From contig DYFA01000051.1 in assembly GCA_020725425.1 (NCBI GenBank), positions 1 to 64,000 on the forward strand: a stretch of 64,000 nucleotides of DNA, written 5' to 3'. This document shows, piece after piece, positions 1 through 7,154 of this stretch. The position numbers and the translations under genes were made by a program. The DNA comes from Aneurinibacillus sp. Its GTDB lineage: Bacteria > Bacillota > UBA5301 > DYFA01. Below the pieces are notes generated by a model. It did no database searches, was not told the origin of the DNA, and saw nothing but the letters and a program-made list of their open reading frames with translations. Position 1 is the first letter of the stretch. Every line of letters begins with the position of its first letter.

Positions 1-1
1 G

Positions 2-445
2 GTGGCGGAGGAGGTCCGCAAGCTGGCGGAGCAGTCGCGGGAGGCGGCGGAGCGGATCTCCTCGCTGATCCGGGAGATCCAGGGCGAGACCGCCAAGGCG
101 GTATCAGCGATGGAGGCGGGGACGAAGGAGGTCGCCGCCGGGACGGAAGTGGTGGCGAAAAGCGGGAAGGCGTTCGAGGCGATCGTCAAGGCGGTACAGA
201 CGGTGGTCGGCCAGATCCAGGAGGTCGGCGCCGCCACGCAGCAGTTGGCGACCGGGAGCGAGCAGGTGGTGAAGTCAGTCGAGTCGATTGCCGCCATCAC
301 GGAGGAGTCGGCGGCGGGGACGGAAGAGGTGTCGGCGAGTTCGGAGGAGCAGTCGGCGTCGGTGGAGGAGGTCGCAGCCTCGGCGGAGTCCCTGGCCCAG
401 TTGGCCCAGGAGCTGCAGAAGGCGGTGGCCCAGTTTAAGCTCTAG
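2..445 (+). CDS. Methyl-accepting chemotaxis protein, C-terminal part (cut by window edge)
   Basis: The visible 147 residues are the end of the cytoplasmic signalling domain of a chemoreceptor, which controls the kinase CheA through CheW. The first residues, VAEEVRKLAEQSREAAERI, match the hairpin tip of MCP signalling domains that contacts CheA and CheW. The rest is the descending half of the coiled coil, full of Ala/Glu/Ser heptads, with glutamate and glutamine pairs typical of methylation sites (for example around EESAAGTEEVSASSEEQS). It ends at AVAQFKL, a usual MCP end without a CheR-tethering pentapeptide. The sensor, membrane segments and HAMP domain lie to the left of the window, so the ligand cannot be inferred. 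The next genes are unrelated, so it probably ends its transcription unit. Confidence 0.93.
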   Translation: MAEEVRKLAEQSREAAERISSLIREIQGETAKAVSAMEAGTKEVAAGTEVVAKSGKAFEAIVKAVQTVVGQIQEVGAATQQLATGSEQVVKSVESIAAITEESAAGTEEVSASSEEQSASVEEVAASAESLAQLAQELQKAVAQFKL

Positions 446-476
446 AAGGCGAAAAAGGTCGGCTGTCAAGGAGAGA

Positions 477-516
477 GGGGGCCGCGCTCGAAAAGGGGCG
501 GCTCCCTCACTTCAAT
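477..516 (+). terminator. Possible terminator hairpin after the chemoreceptor
   Basis: An imperfect inverted repeat (about GGGGGCCGC ... GCGGCTCCC, one G-T pair) lies 30 bases past the chemoreceptor stop. It has no clean T-run, so it is only a weak candidate for an intrinsic terminator. Confidence 0.3.
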
Positions 517-542
517 ATGATGGTCGTGGGCGGAGAAAGGAG

Positions 543-872
543 ATGGCGGGACGGGCGTGGAAGGATGAGCCGACGTTTCCTGCGCCGTTGCGGACCCTCG
601 AGGCAGTGAAGCGGGCCAGGGTGGACCGGACGCGGTACTTCGACCTGCTGCAGGAGATGGAGGCCAGGGCCATCCTGGTCTTCTGTCCGGAGGTTTATCA
701 CGTGGGGAACGATCTGAACGTCCGGGTTTTCGTGGATTGCTACGGGATCCCCGAGGACCCGGCGACGGGCAGCGCCAACGGTTGCCTCGCTGGGTATCTG
801 GTGAAACACCGCTACTTTGGTCGGGAGCGGGTAGACCTCCGGGTCGAACTCGGGTTAAATCAGCTTACATAA
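543..872 (+). pseudogene. PhzF-family epimerase/isomerase fragment, truncated at both ends
   Basis: The translation contains a clear PhzF-family stretch, including DLNVRVFVDCYGIPEDPATG followed by SANGCLAGYLVKHRYFG, the conserved C-terminal half of PhzF-like proteins (phenazine biosynthesis PhzF and related proline-racemase-fold enzymes). Family members are about 260-300 residues; here only about 95 recognisable residues remain. The N-terminal domain with its catalytic glutamate is absent, and homology stops around base 860, after DLRVELG, where the frame runs into the 3' end of the convergent glycosyltransferase gene. An ATG at 543 could start a 109-residue product, but the AAAGGAG before it is almost in contact with the ATG. 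I read it as a decayed remnant, possibly cut when the glycosyltransferase segment arrived. An active enzyme is very unlikely. Confidence 0.75.
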
Positions 873-1832
873 CCTCCAGAAGTCCCGATAGCCGAACCCA
901 TGTTTTTCTTGAAGTCTTCGGGCTTTGTCCCGGTCGCCGAGAAGAGTGGACAGGACTTCCACGGCGAACAGGCGGTGAGTGTGAGAGCGCGCTTTCAGCG
1001 CTGCGAGAGCAAGGTAGTAAGGGATGAGCTCCGGGTCCGGGTCCAGGTCACGAAAGAGCTCGGGGAAGACTCGCCGCAGCTCGTCGGGCTCAGTGAGCTC
1101 GAGGTAGTTCCGCAGGATGAGCAGGAGCTCCCAGGAGATCCTCGGCCGCGGACCCAACCAGTTGCCGCTGGCGTTTTTCCCGTGGATCCGGAAGTGGAGA
1201 AGCACCTCGGGGATGATGAAGATCTCGTGCCGCAGACAGACGCGGACCCAGCGGTTGTAATCCCCCGCGATGGGGAAGCGGGGGTCCGGAGGAGCGATCT
1301 CCGTGTACACTTCCCGGCGCGCCATGACGCTCGGGTCACAGAGGGTATTGCCGTGATAGAAGAAATAGTTGAGCCATTCCCACCGTGAACGGTTCGCTTT
1401 GTTGAAGATGTTGCGGCTGTTGGCGTAGAATCCGATGTTCAGCTTGTTATAGTCCTTCCCCCAGCGGTTGATGAACCAGGTGTGACTGAAGACCGCGGCG
1501 ACCTCCGGGCGTTCGTTGAGGAGTTGGACTTGCTTTTCAAGCTTGGAGGGGAGAAACAGATCGTCGGAATTCAGGATGGCGATGTATTCGCCCTGCGCTT
1601 CGCGGGCGCATTTGGCTGTGGTGGCGGCAATTCCTTGGTTTGTCTCCGAGCGGAAGAACTTGATCCGCGGATCGGTAAACCGGCTGATTACCTCAGGAGT
1701 GTGGTCTGTCGAAGCGTCGTCGGTGATGATCAACTCCCAATCCTTGTAGGTCTGGTCCAATACGCTCTGGATGGCTGAGCCGATGTAGCGCTCGTGGTTG
1801 TACGCGGCCATGCAGACACTGACTCTGGGCAT
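855..1832 (-). CDS. Family 2 glycosyltransferase
   Basis: About 325 residues starting with PRVSVCMAAYNHERYIGSAI, the classic GT-A family 2 opening, followed by ITDDASTDHT and the metal-binding ILNSDDLF (DxD-like). Such enzymes transfer a sugar from a nucleotide-sugar to a cell-surface glycan or polysaccharide; the specific sugar cannot be read. There is no transmembrane segment, so it is cytosolic or peripheral. I prefer the ATG at 1832 because GGGGAGAGGTG precedes it; an in-frame GTG at 1838 is also possible. It stands alone, with no other cell-envelope glycan genes nearby, and looks more AT-rich than its neighbours (the central part reads NIFNKANRSRWEWLNYFFYH), which suggests acquisition. 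Its 3' end overlaps the PhzF remnant. Confidence 0.88.
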   Translation of the reverse strand: MPRVSVCMAAYNHERYIGSAIQSVLDQTYKDWELIITDDASTDHTPEVISRFTDPRIKFFRSETNQGIAATTAKCAREAQGEYIAILNSDDLFLPSKLEKQVQLLNERPEVAAVFSHTWFINRWGKDYNKLNIGFYANSRNIFNKANRSRWEWLNYFFYHGNTLCDPSVMARREVYTEIAPPDPRFPIAGDYNRWVRVCLRHEIFIIPEVLLHFRIHGKNASGNWLGPRPRISWELLLILRNYLELTEPDELRRVFPELFRDLDPDPELIPYYLALAALKARSHTHRLFAVEVLSTLLGDRDKARRLQEKHGFGYRDFWRLCKLI

Positions 1833-1952
1833 TTTCACCTCTCCCCGAACACCATTTCCTCAGATAGCTTCTGTTTCCTTCCTGGAGGTTCTGCCGCGGC
1901 GGACGAGAAACAATAATCCAGAACCACAAGGTCAACTAGAGGCGGGTCAGTG

Positions 1953-2945
1953 ATGCGAGGCTTTACCGCCTGGCTTCTGGGATTGGCGCTCCTTTTCGTC
2001 CTGGCCGTTTGCGACCGGGCGGGGGCGCAGCATGCTATCTCCGTGGAGTATCGGCAGGTCGAGGTATCGGGCCTCTCCCTCCACTACGAGCGCTACGGAC
2101 CGGCGGAGGAGAGCGTGACGCCGGCCGCCGGAACGGACGCCGCGCCCCCTGCGCCGCCGGTTCTCCTCCTGCACGGACTGGGAGGCTCAACCCAGGTGTG
2201 GCTTAAGACCGCCCCCGAACTGGCCCGGGCCGGTTTCACCGTGTACGCCCTGGATTTTCCGGGCTTCGGGGGATCGGAGGTCCCTCCGGCCAAGTTGTCC
2301 GTCCTGGACTTGCCCCGCTATGCGGCGGCCTTCCTGAAGGAGCTGGGCGTTTCCCGGGTATCGGTCGTGGGCAACTCCATGGGCGGGTACGTGGCCTGGC
2401 TTCTGGCGGCCGACTATCCTGAGCTGGTGGAGAAACTGGTGCTGGTGGACGCGGCCGGGCTGCCCCTGCCCGACCCGCTCCCGGAGACGCTCCAGCGGCT
2501 GCGCCCCTGGTACCTCGGGCTCCCAGGGGCCGGGCTCATCGGGGAGAGCCTGGAGCGGCTCCTCAACAGCCCGGAGCTCGACGATTTCACCCGGGAGATC
2601 GCCCGCCCTTATATCGAGCAGGTTTTTGCCAACCCGTCCCGGATAGCGCCGGAGGTGTTCGAGGCTCTCCACCGCTCCTTCAAGGAGTCACGCGCCGTCT
2701 TCCTGGGCCGGCTGGACTTTCCCTCCCCCGCCCCGGACTACGCGCGGCGCCTCGGCAGCATCGCCGCTCCGACCCTCATCATCTGGGGCGGGCAGGACTC
2801 CCTCCTGCCCCCCAGCCACGGCGGGCGCTTCGCCTCATTGATCCCCCGGTCCCAGCTCCTGGTCTATCCCGCTCTCGGCCACGTCCCCATGCTCGAGGAC
2901 GCTCCGACCTTCTTGACCGACCTGCTCCGCTTTCTGCGACAGTAA
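1953..2945 (+). CDS. Secreted alpha/beta-fold hydrolase
   Basis: About 330 residues. An N-terminal hydrophobic signal segment (residues about 5-22, LLGLALLFVLAV, then an AxA-like CDRAGAQ) indicates export. The mature part is an alpha/beta hydrolase: LLLHGLGGS (oxyanion HG), nucleophile elbow GNSMGG (catalytic Ser), acidic residue in GGQDSLLP, and catalytic His in GHVPMLEDAP. Esterases, lipases, haloperoxidases and C-C hydrolases share this pattern, so the substrate is not predictable. The start is ATG 1953, directly preceded by an in-frame GTG at 1950, with an AGGCGGG-like site upstream. It is convergent with the subtilase, and its last 37 codons overlap the antisense end of that gene. Confidence 0.87.
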   Translation: MRGFTAWLLGLALLFVLAVCDRAGAQHAISVEYRQVEVSGLSLHYERYGPAEESVTPAAGTDAAPPAPPVLLLHGLGGSTQVWLKTAPELARAGFTVYALDFPGFGGSEVPPAKLSVLDLPRYAAAFLKELGVSRVSVVGNSMGGYVAWLLAADYPELVEKLVLVDAAGLPLPDPLPETLQRLRPWYLGLPGAGLIGESLERLLNSPELDDFTREIARPYIEQVFANPSRIAPEVFEALHRSFKESRAVFLGRLDFPSPAPDYARRLGSIAAPTLIIWGGQDSLLPPSHGGRFASLIPRSQLLVYPALGHVPMLEDAPTFLTDLLRFLRQ

Positions 2946-4112
2946 GGCGGGCCGGGCGGACCGCGGTCCATTGACCAGCCCCGCGCCCTGCGCCTCTGGC
3001 GGCCAACCCGGGAGCGGTACGGCGCCGGCCCGGAGGCGGCTCTTCACTTCGTCCGGCGAGAGGCCCGGCTCCCGCGCCAGGAGCAGCGCGGCCAGGCCGG
3101 CGACGTGGGGCGCCGCCATGGAAGTCCCGCTCAGCTCGCGGTAACTGCCGTTGAGCCAGGTGGACGGGATGTTGCTGCCCGGCGCCACCAGGTCCAGTTC
3201 CTCCCCGCGGCTGGAGAAGTCGGCGACCCTATCGCCTTCGGTCGTCGCACCCACGGCGATCACCCGCGGGTAACGGGCGGGGTACCCCAGCGTGTCGGGG
3301 TAGGGCCCCGAGTTGCCGGCGGCCGCCACCAGCACTATCCCGGCGGCCGCAGCCCGCCTCACCGCTTCGGCGAAGGTGGGGTTGCCTTCCGGCGAGCCGA
3401 GGCTCAGGTTGACCACCCGGATGCCCTGCCGGATACACCACTCCAGGCCCTGCACCACGTCGGACAGCCGCCCCCCGCCGTCCTTGTCCAGCACCTTGAC
3501 CGGGTGGAGCTGGGCGCGGGGCGCCGCCCCGGCCACGCCGATGCCGTTCCGGGCGGCGGCGATGATGCCGGCGACGTGGGTGCCGTGGCCGTTGTCGTCC
3601 TTCGGCGGCCGCCGGGGGTTGAGGATGTTCACCCCGGCGGCCAGATTAGGGGACAGGTCCGGATGGTTCAAGTCCACTCCCGTGTCCAGAACTGCCACGC
3701 TCACGCCGGCTCCCAGATCAGCCTCTCGGTCCTCCCAGAGAGCCGGAGCCCCGACTCGCGACACCCCCCAGGGAATCTTCTCCGCCGGCTGGGGCAGTGC
3801 CGCGGGCCTCCAGGAACGGCAGAAAAAAGGGTAAGCCTGCACCCGCAGGTCGTCGTCGATCCGGGTTACCTGCTGATGGGCGGCCAGGGCGGTGAGGTCA
3901 GCGGCGTGATCCAGCTCGCATACCACCCCGTTGAGGAGGGGGAGACGCTTCACGGTGCGCCCGCCCATGCTACGGATGATCCGGTCCGCTTCCGCCTCGG
4001 CGGTTCCCGGGGTAAAGATCACGATCTTGCAGGTCCTGGGCCGGTGCCACCTCCGGGTCAGGTGGGCGAGGAGCCGTCCCGCCCTGTCCACCCAGAAGGG
4101 GAGCTTGTTCAT
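2835..4112 (-). CDS. Subtilisin-like serine protease (peptidase S8)
   Basis: About 425 residues with the full S8 triad: Asp in VAVLDTGVDLNHPD, His in NGHGTHVAGI and Ser in SGTSMAAPHVAGL; the oxyanion Asn lies in AAGNSG. The first ~95 residues resemble an inhibitor-I9-like propeptide. I see no signal peptide, so an intracellular subtilisin is likely, although non-classical export cannot be excluded. ATG 4112 is chosen because GGAGG sits 8 bases upstream; in-frame GTGs at 4118 and 4121 lie in that site. The catalytic domain should end at GAGLVN (about base 2965), but the frame stays open for ~40 further residues that are antisense to the hydrolase. That tail may be real or simply lack a stop. 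Confidence 0.9.
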   Translation of the reverse strand: MNKLPFWVDRAGRLLAHLTRRWHRPRTCKIVIFTPGTAEAEADRIIRSMGGRTVKRLPLLNGVVCELDHAADLTALAAHQQVTRIDDDLRVQAYPFFCRSWRPAALPQPAEKIPWGVSRVGAPALWEDREADLGAGVSVAVLDTGVDLNHPDLSPNLAAGVNILNPRRPPKDDNGHGTHVAGIIAAARNGIGVAGAAPRAQLHPVKVLDKDGGGRLSDVVQGLEWCIRQGIRVVNLSLGSPEGNPTFAEAVRRAAAAGIVLVAAAGNSGPYPDTLGYPARYPRVIAVGATTEGDRVADFSSRGEELDLVAPGSNIPSTWLNGSYRELSGTSMAAPHVAGLAALLLAREPGLSPDEVKSRLRAGAVPLPGWPPEAQGAGLVNGPRSARPALLSQKAEQVGQEGRSVLEHGDVAESGIDQELGPGDQ

Positions 4113-4344
4113 AGTCACCACCTCCGGTGGTCTTTCACCTCATGCTACGGGCCGGGTAGCCGGGGTGAACCGGGAGATGGCGACAGGCTGGACTTATGTC
4201 TCAGGACCTCGGGGGCTCTTTTCAACGGAGTAGTCGTGGGTGCAGATTTTTTTCTCTAACATAGCAGGAAAACGAATAAGCGGAGGCGAACGTAAAATGT
4301 GATGCATTAGTTCCGGCAGAGAGCGTACGCGGAGGTGTAAAGTA
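4113..4344. other. Divergent intergenic region between subtilase and cytochrome genes
   Basis: About 230 bases with the start regions of two divergent genes. It holds an AT-rich block (ATTTTTTTCTCTAACATAG near 4247) and a GC-rich segment with several short inverted repeats near 4150-4215. I could not match it to a known riboswitch and cannot name promoters with confidence. Confidence 0.4.
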
Positions 4345-5154
4345 GTGGATAAGAAAGAAGCAATGTCCGCCAAGATGACACGGCGCGAATTCCTGGCAGG
4401 AGCGGGCGGCTTTGCCGCCGGAGCGGCAGTCGGCGCCGTGCTCGGCGGCGGGGCTCTGAGTCTGGTCTCGCCGGCGCAGGCCGCCGAGGCGGTCCCCAAC
4501 GGGCCGTGGCCCTATGTCAAGCTCGATCCGGAAGTGGTCAGGAAGAAAGGGTATGAATCCTACTGGCAGGGTGGCTGCATGTACGGGGCCGGCAAGGCGA
4601 TCATCGAGGCCCTCCGGGAGAAGGCCGGCTCGCCGTACAACCTGTTCCCGGCCGACATGCTGCGGTACGGGGCCGGCGGGGTGGCCGGGTGGGGGACCCT
4701 TTGCGGCGCGCTGAACGGCGCCTGCGCCGCCATCAACCTGGTGACCCCTAATGCCGACGTCGCCAAGTTGACCGGCGAACTCTTGGGCTGGTACACCAAT
4801 CAACCGTTCCCGGGCAAGGCGCACGACGCTTACGCCAAGTTCAAGGACCAGAAGCAGAGCGTGGCCCGATCGCCCTTGTGCCACGCCTCCGTCTCCAACT
4901 GGTGCGCCGCCAGCGGGTTCAAGGAAGGCTCCACCGAACGGAAGGACCGGTGTGCCAAGCTCACCGGAGACGTCGCCGCCAAGGCGGTCGAGCTGCTCAA
5001 CGCCTACTTCGACGGCAAGTTCGTCGAGCAGTTCAAGCCCTCGGAGGGGACTGCCGCCTGCATGGGGTGCCACGTCGGCCCCAAGAGCGCCCTCGAGAAC
5101 ACCCTCACCAAGATGGACTGCACTCCCTGCCACGGCGATCCGCACAAGAAGTAA
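4345..5154 (+). CDS. Split-Soret-type dihaem cytochrome c, Tat-exported
   Basis: A 269-residue protein with a Tat-type leader (TRREFLAGAGGFAAGAAVG, residues ~12-30, ending at PAQAAEA). It combines the C_GCAxxG_C_C family pattern (QGGCMYGAGKAIIEAL and GTLCGALNGACAAI) with two C-terminal haem c sites, CMGCH and CTPCH. This is the layout of split-Soret cytochrome c, a dihaem protein with additional iron-sulfur-type cysteines known from Desulfovibrio. The role is extracytoplasmic electron transfer; the partner is unknown. The GTG start at 4345 has GGAGGTG 7 bases upstream. It is monocistronic, faces the triple-HTH regulator gene convergently, and is separated from it by a strong hairpin. No cytochrome c maturation genes are in the window. 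Confidence 0.85.
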   Translation: MDKKEAMSAKMTRREFLAGAGGFAAGAAVGAVLGGGALSLVSPAQAAEAVPNGPWPYVKLDPEVVRKKGYESYWQGGCMYGAGKAIIEALREKAGSPYNLFPADMLRYGAGGVAGWGTLCGALNGACAAINLVTPNADVAKLTGELLGWYTNQPFPGKAHDAYAKFKDQKQSVARSPLCHASVSNWCAASGFKEGSTERKDRCAKLTGDVAAKAVELLNAYFDGKFVEQFKPSEGTAACMGCHVGPKSALENTLTKMDCTPCHGDPHKK

Positions 5155-5178
5155 GCGAGTGCCCTACCCTCGTACCGC

Positions 5179-5214
5179 AGGAGGACCCGGAGTTGCGCAA
5201 TTCCGGGTCCTCCT
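5179..5214. terminator. Long hairpin between convergent genes
   Basis: A perfect 13-base inverted repeat, AGGAGGACCCGGA ... TCCGGGTCCTCCT, with an almost self-complementary loop (TTGCGCAA core). It lies between the convergent cytochrome and regulator genes and could stop transcription in both directions, although it lacks a T-run. Confidence 0.6.
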
Positions 5215-5262
5215 GATGTGCACCCGGCATGGGCGCACGACTAGCGGCGAACGCCAGCGCCT

Positions 5263-6051
5263 TCAGGAGAAGTCGCTGACCTTCAGAAGCTGGATGAAGC
5301 GGAGCAGGAAAGTGAACTCTTTCTTCGAGAAGGTGCAGGCCATGCGCAACACCGATTGCACCTCCGGCTCGGTCAAAAGCTCCCGCAACTCCGGAGTCAT
5401 GGTGGTGAGCATCTGCTCCAGCCCGGGATTCTCCACAATGAGGTAGCAGGGAGAGATACCCAGCACGTCCGAGATCCGCTGCAGCGTCTCCAGGGAAGGA
5501 TTGGTCCGCCCGTTTTCGATCTGCGCGACGAGACTCACGGAGACACCCGCTCGCTGGGCCACTTCCCCCCGCGACAGGCCGAGGTTGGTCCGGAGTGTCT
5601 TGAGCTTGGCGCCCAGAGAGTCCCGGCGGCCGGGGGGCACCAGTTGACCGGGAGTCACCTGCAGTACCTCGGACAGCTGCCGCAGTGTGGCCACGGACGG
5701 AGTCGCCAGATCCCGCTCGATCTGGCTGAGGTAGGAGGCGGAGATGCCCACCTTCTGCGCGACCGCCTCCAGCGTCAGTTCGCGGGCCTCCCGGGCCAGC
5801 CTCAGCCTCGCGCCGAGGGTGACCTGTCCGGGCCCATCCCCCCCCTCTTCCGGCGGTGGGCTGGTGAAGATGGCAGTCGGGGGCAGGCCGAGGGTCTGGC
5901 TCAACCGCCGCGCCACTTTCAGGGACGGGCGCTTCTTGCCCTGCTCGATTTCGCTCAGGTAGGAAACGGACAGCCCTGCCCGTTCGGCCAGTTGCTGCAG
6001 GGTCCACCCGCGTTCTTCACGTTCCCGGCGGACGGCGCTGGCGAAATCCAT
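5263..6051 (-). CDS. Transcriptional regulator with three tandem XRE-type HTH domains
   Basis: A 262-residue protein with three consecutive HTH_3/Cro-CI domains: residues ~6-60 (LQQLAERAGLSVSYLSEIEQ), ~80-135 (LEAVAQKVGISASYLSQIER) and ~150-200 (RGEVAQRAGVSVSLVAQIEN). Each has the usual helix 2-turn-helix 3 pattern followed by a PSL/PSV-type helix 4. A short C-terminal helical tail (residues ~205-262) contains no recognised ligand domain. A single XRE domain is the norm and two occur, so three suggests binding to several adjacent half-sites without needing a dimer. It faces the cytochrome gene and is divergent from the quinate-dehydrogenase-like gene; either could be a target, but I see no direct evidence. 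Confidence 0.88.
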   Translation of the reverse strand: MDFASAVRREREERGWTLQQLAERAGLSVSYLSEIEQGKKRPSLKVARRLSQTLGLPPTAIFTSPPPEEGGDGPGQVTLGARLRLAREARELTLEAVAQKVGISASYLSQIERDLATPSVATLRQLSEVLQVTPGQLVPPGRRDSLGAKLKTLRTNLGLSRGEVAQRAGVSVSLVAQIENGRTNPSLETLQRISDVLGISPCYLIVENPGLEQMLTTMTPELRELLTEPEVQSVLRMACTFSKKEFTFLLRFIQLLKVSDFS

Positions 6052-6205
6052 CCTCGGCTCCCCCTTCGCTGACTAAACTTTTACTGTTGCCACCACTTTA
6101 CTCTTCGCTGTGCCGGAGGCGATTCCTTTTTTGGGGCGCGAGGCGGTTCAGCAGGAACAGGACGGAAAGAGTGGAAATGCCAGAGTCTGGAGGGGGATAA
6201 TCGCT

Positions 6206-7135
6206 ATGAAACGGGTGGTCAGCGTCAGTTTGGGTTCCTCGGTTCGTGATGCGGTTCACGAAATGAGGGTGCTGGGGGAAGAGATCCGTCTCGAACGCCG
6301 GGGCACTGACGGCGATGTCCGCCGGGCCCGGGAACTCCTTACTGAACTTGACGGGCAGGTGGACGCGTTGGGGCTGGGCGGGGTAAGTCTCACTCTCTCC
6401 GCCGGCCGGCGCAAGTATCCCATCCGTGAAGTGGTGGCTCTGGCCTCTGTGGTTAAACGGACGCCAGTGGTGGACGGCTCGGGAGTCAAGAACTCCCTGG
6501 AGAAAGCGTTGCCCGAGTACCTGGAACGCCGGTTCGGCTACCGGCTGGCCGGCCTGAAAGCGCTTCTGGTCAGCGGGGTCGACCGGTGGTCCCTCGGCGA
6601 GGCGCTGGAGAAGGCGGGTTGCCGGTTGACCATCGGCGATTTCGTCTATGCCCTCGGGCTTCCGTGGCCGCTGCACTCCATGCGCGCCCTGGAGCGGGTG
6701 GCGGTTGTCCTGCTCCCCTTGATGTGCCAGCTTCCGCTGGCCTGGTTGTACCCGCTCGGCAAGGCCCAGGAGAGGGCGCCGCGAGAGGGTTTCGGCCGGG
6801 AGTTGATCCAGGAGGCACAGGTGGTAGCCGGCGACTTCCACTACATCCGCCGCCATCTTCCGCCGAACCTCGCTGGCAAGATCGTCATCACCAACACCGT
6901 CACGGCCGCCGACCGGGAGGAACTGGCCCGCCGAGGTCCCGTCCTGCTCATCACCACCAGCCCCAGCTTCAACGGGCGGTCCTTTGCCACCAACGTGATC
7001 GAGGCCCTGATCGTGGCGGTCGCCGGCCGGACCGGCCTCACCGAGGAGGAGTACCGGGCCTACGCCGAGGCCCTGGAATTGACCCCTGACGTGAGATGGC
7101 TCCACCCGCCGGCGCGTGGCGAGGAGGCGGAATAA
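6206..7135 (+). CDS. Quinate 5-dehydrogenase-like family protein, copy 1 (function unproven)
   Basis: 309 residues, opening MKRVVSVSLGSSVRDAVHEM. Proteins like this in anaerobic Firmicutes are commonly labelled quinate 5-dehydrogenase, but I see no textbook dehydrogenase motif that proves it. Conserved blocks shared with the second copy (29773-30672) include SxGSSxRD, ERxGTDG, VDAxGxGG, TPxVDGSGxKNxLE, GDFxxALGLP, QLPxxWLYPxGxAQE and TTxPxxxGRSFxTNVxEAL. I chose ATG 6206 over an in-frame start at 6110 because GGAGGGGG precedes it and it aligns with the start of copy 2. It precedes a sensor kinase and receiver gene with short spacing, so it may be under their control or act with them. No shikimate or quinate pathway genes are nearby. 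Confidence 0.65.
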   Translation: MKRVVSVSLGSSVRDAVHEMRVLGEEIRLERRGTDGDVRRARELLTELDGQVDALGLGGVSLTLSAGRRKYPIREVVALASVVKRTPVVDGSGVKNSLEKALPEYLERRFGYRLAGLKALLVSGVDRWSLGEALEKAGCRLTIGDFVYALGLPWPLHSMRALERVAVVLLPLMCQLPLAWLYPLGKAQERAPREGFGRELIQEAQVVAGDFHYIRRHLPPNLAGKIVITNTVTAADREELARRGPVLLITTSPSFNGRSFATNVIEALIVAVAGRTGLTEEEYRAYAEALELTPDVRWLHPPARGEEAE

Positions 7136-7154
7136 TTGACGATCGTGGAAGGAT

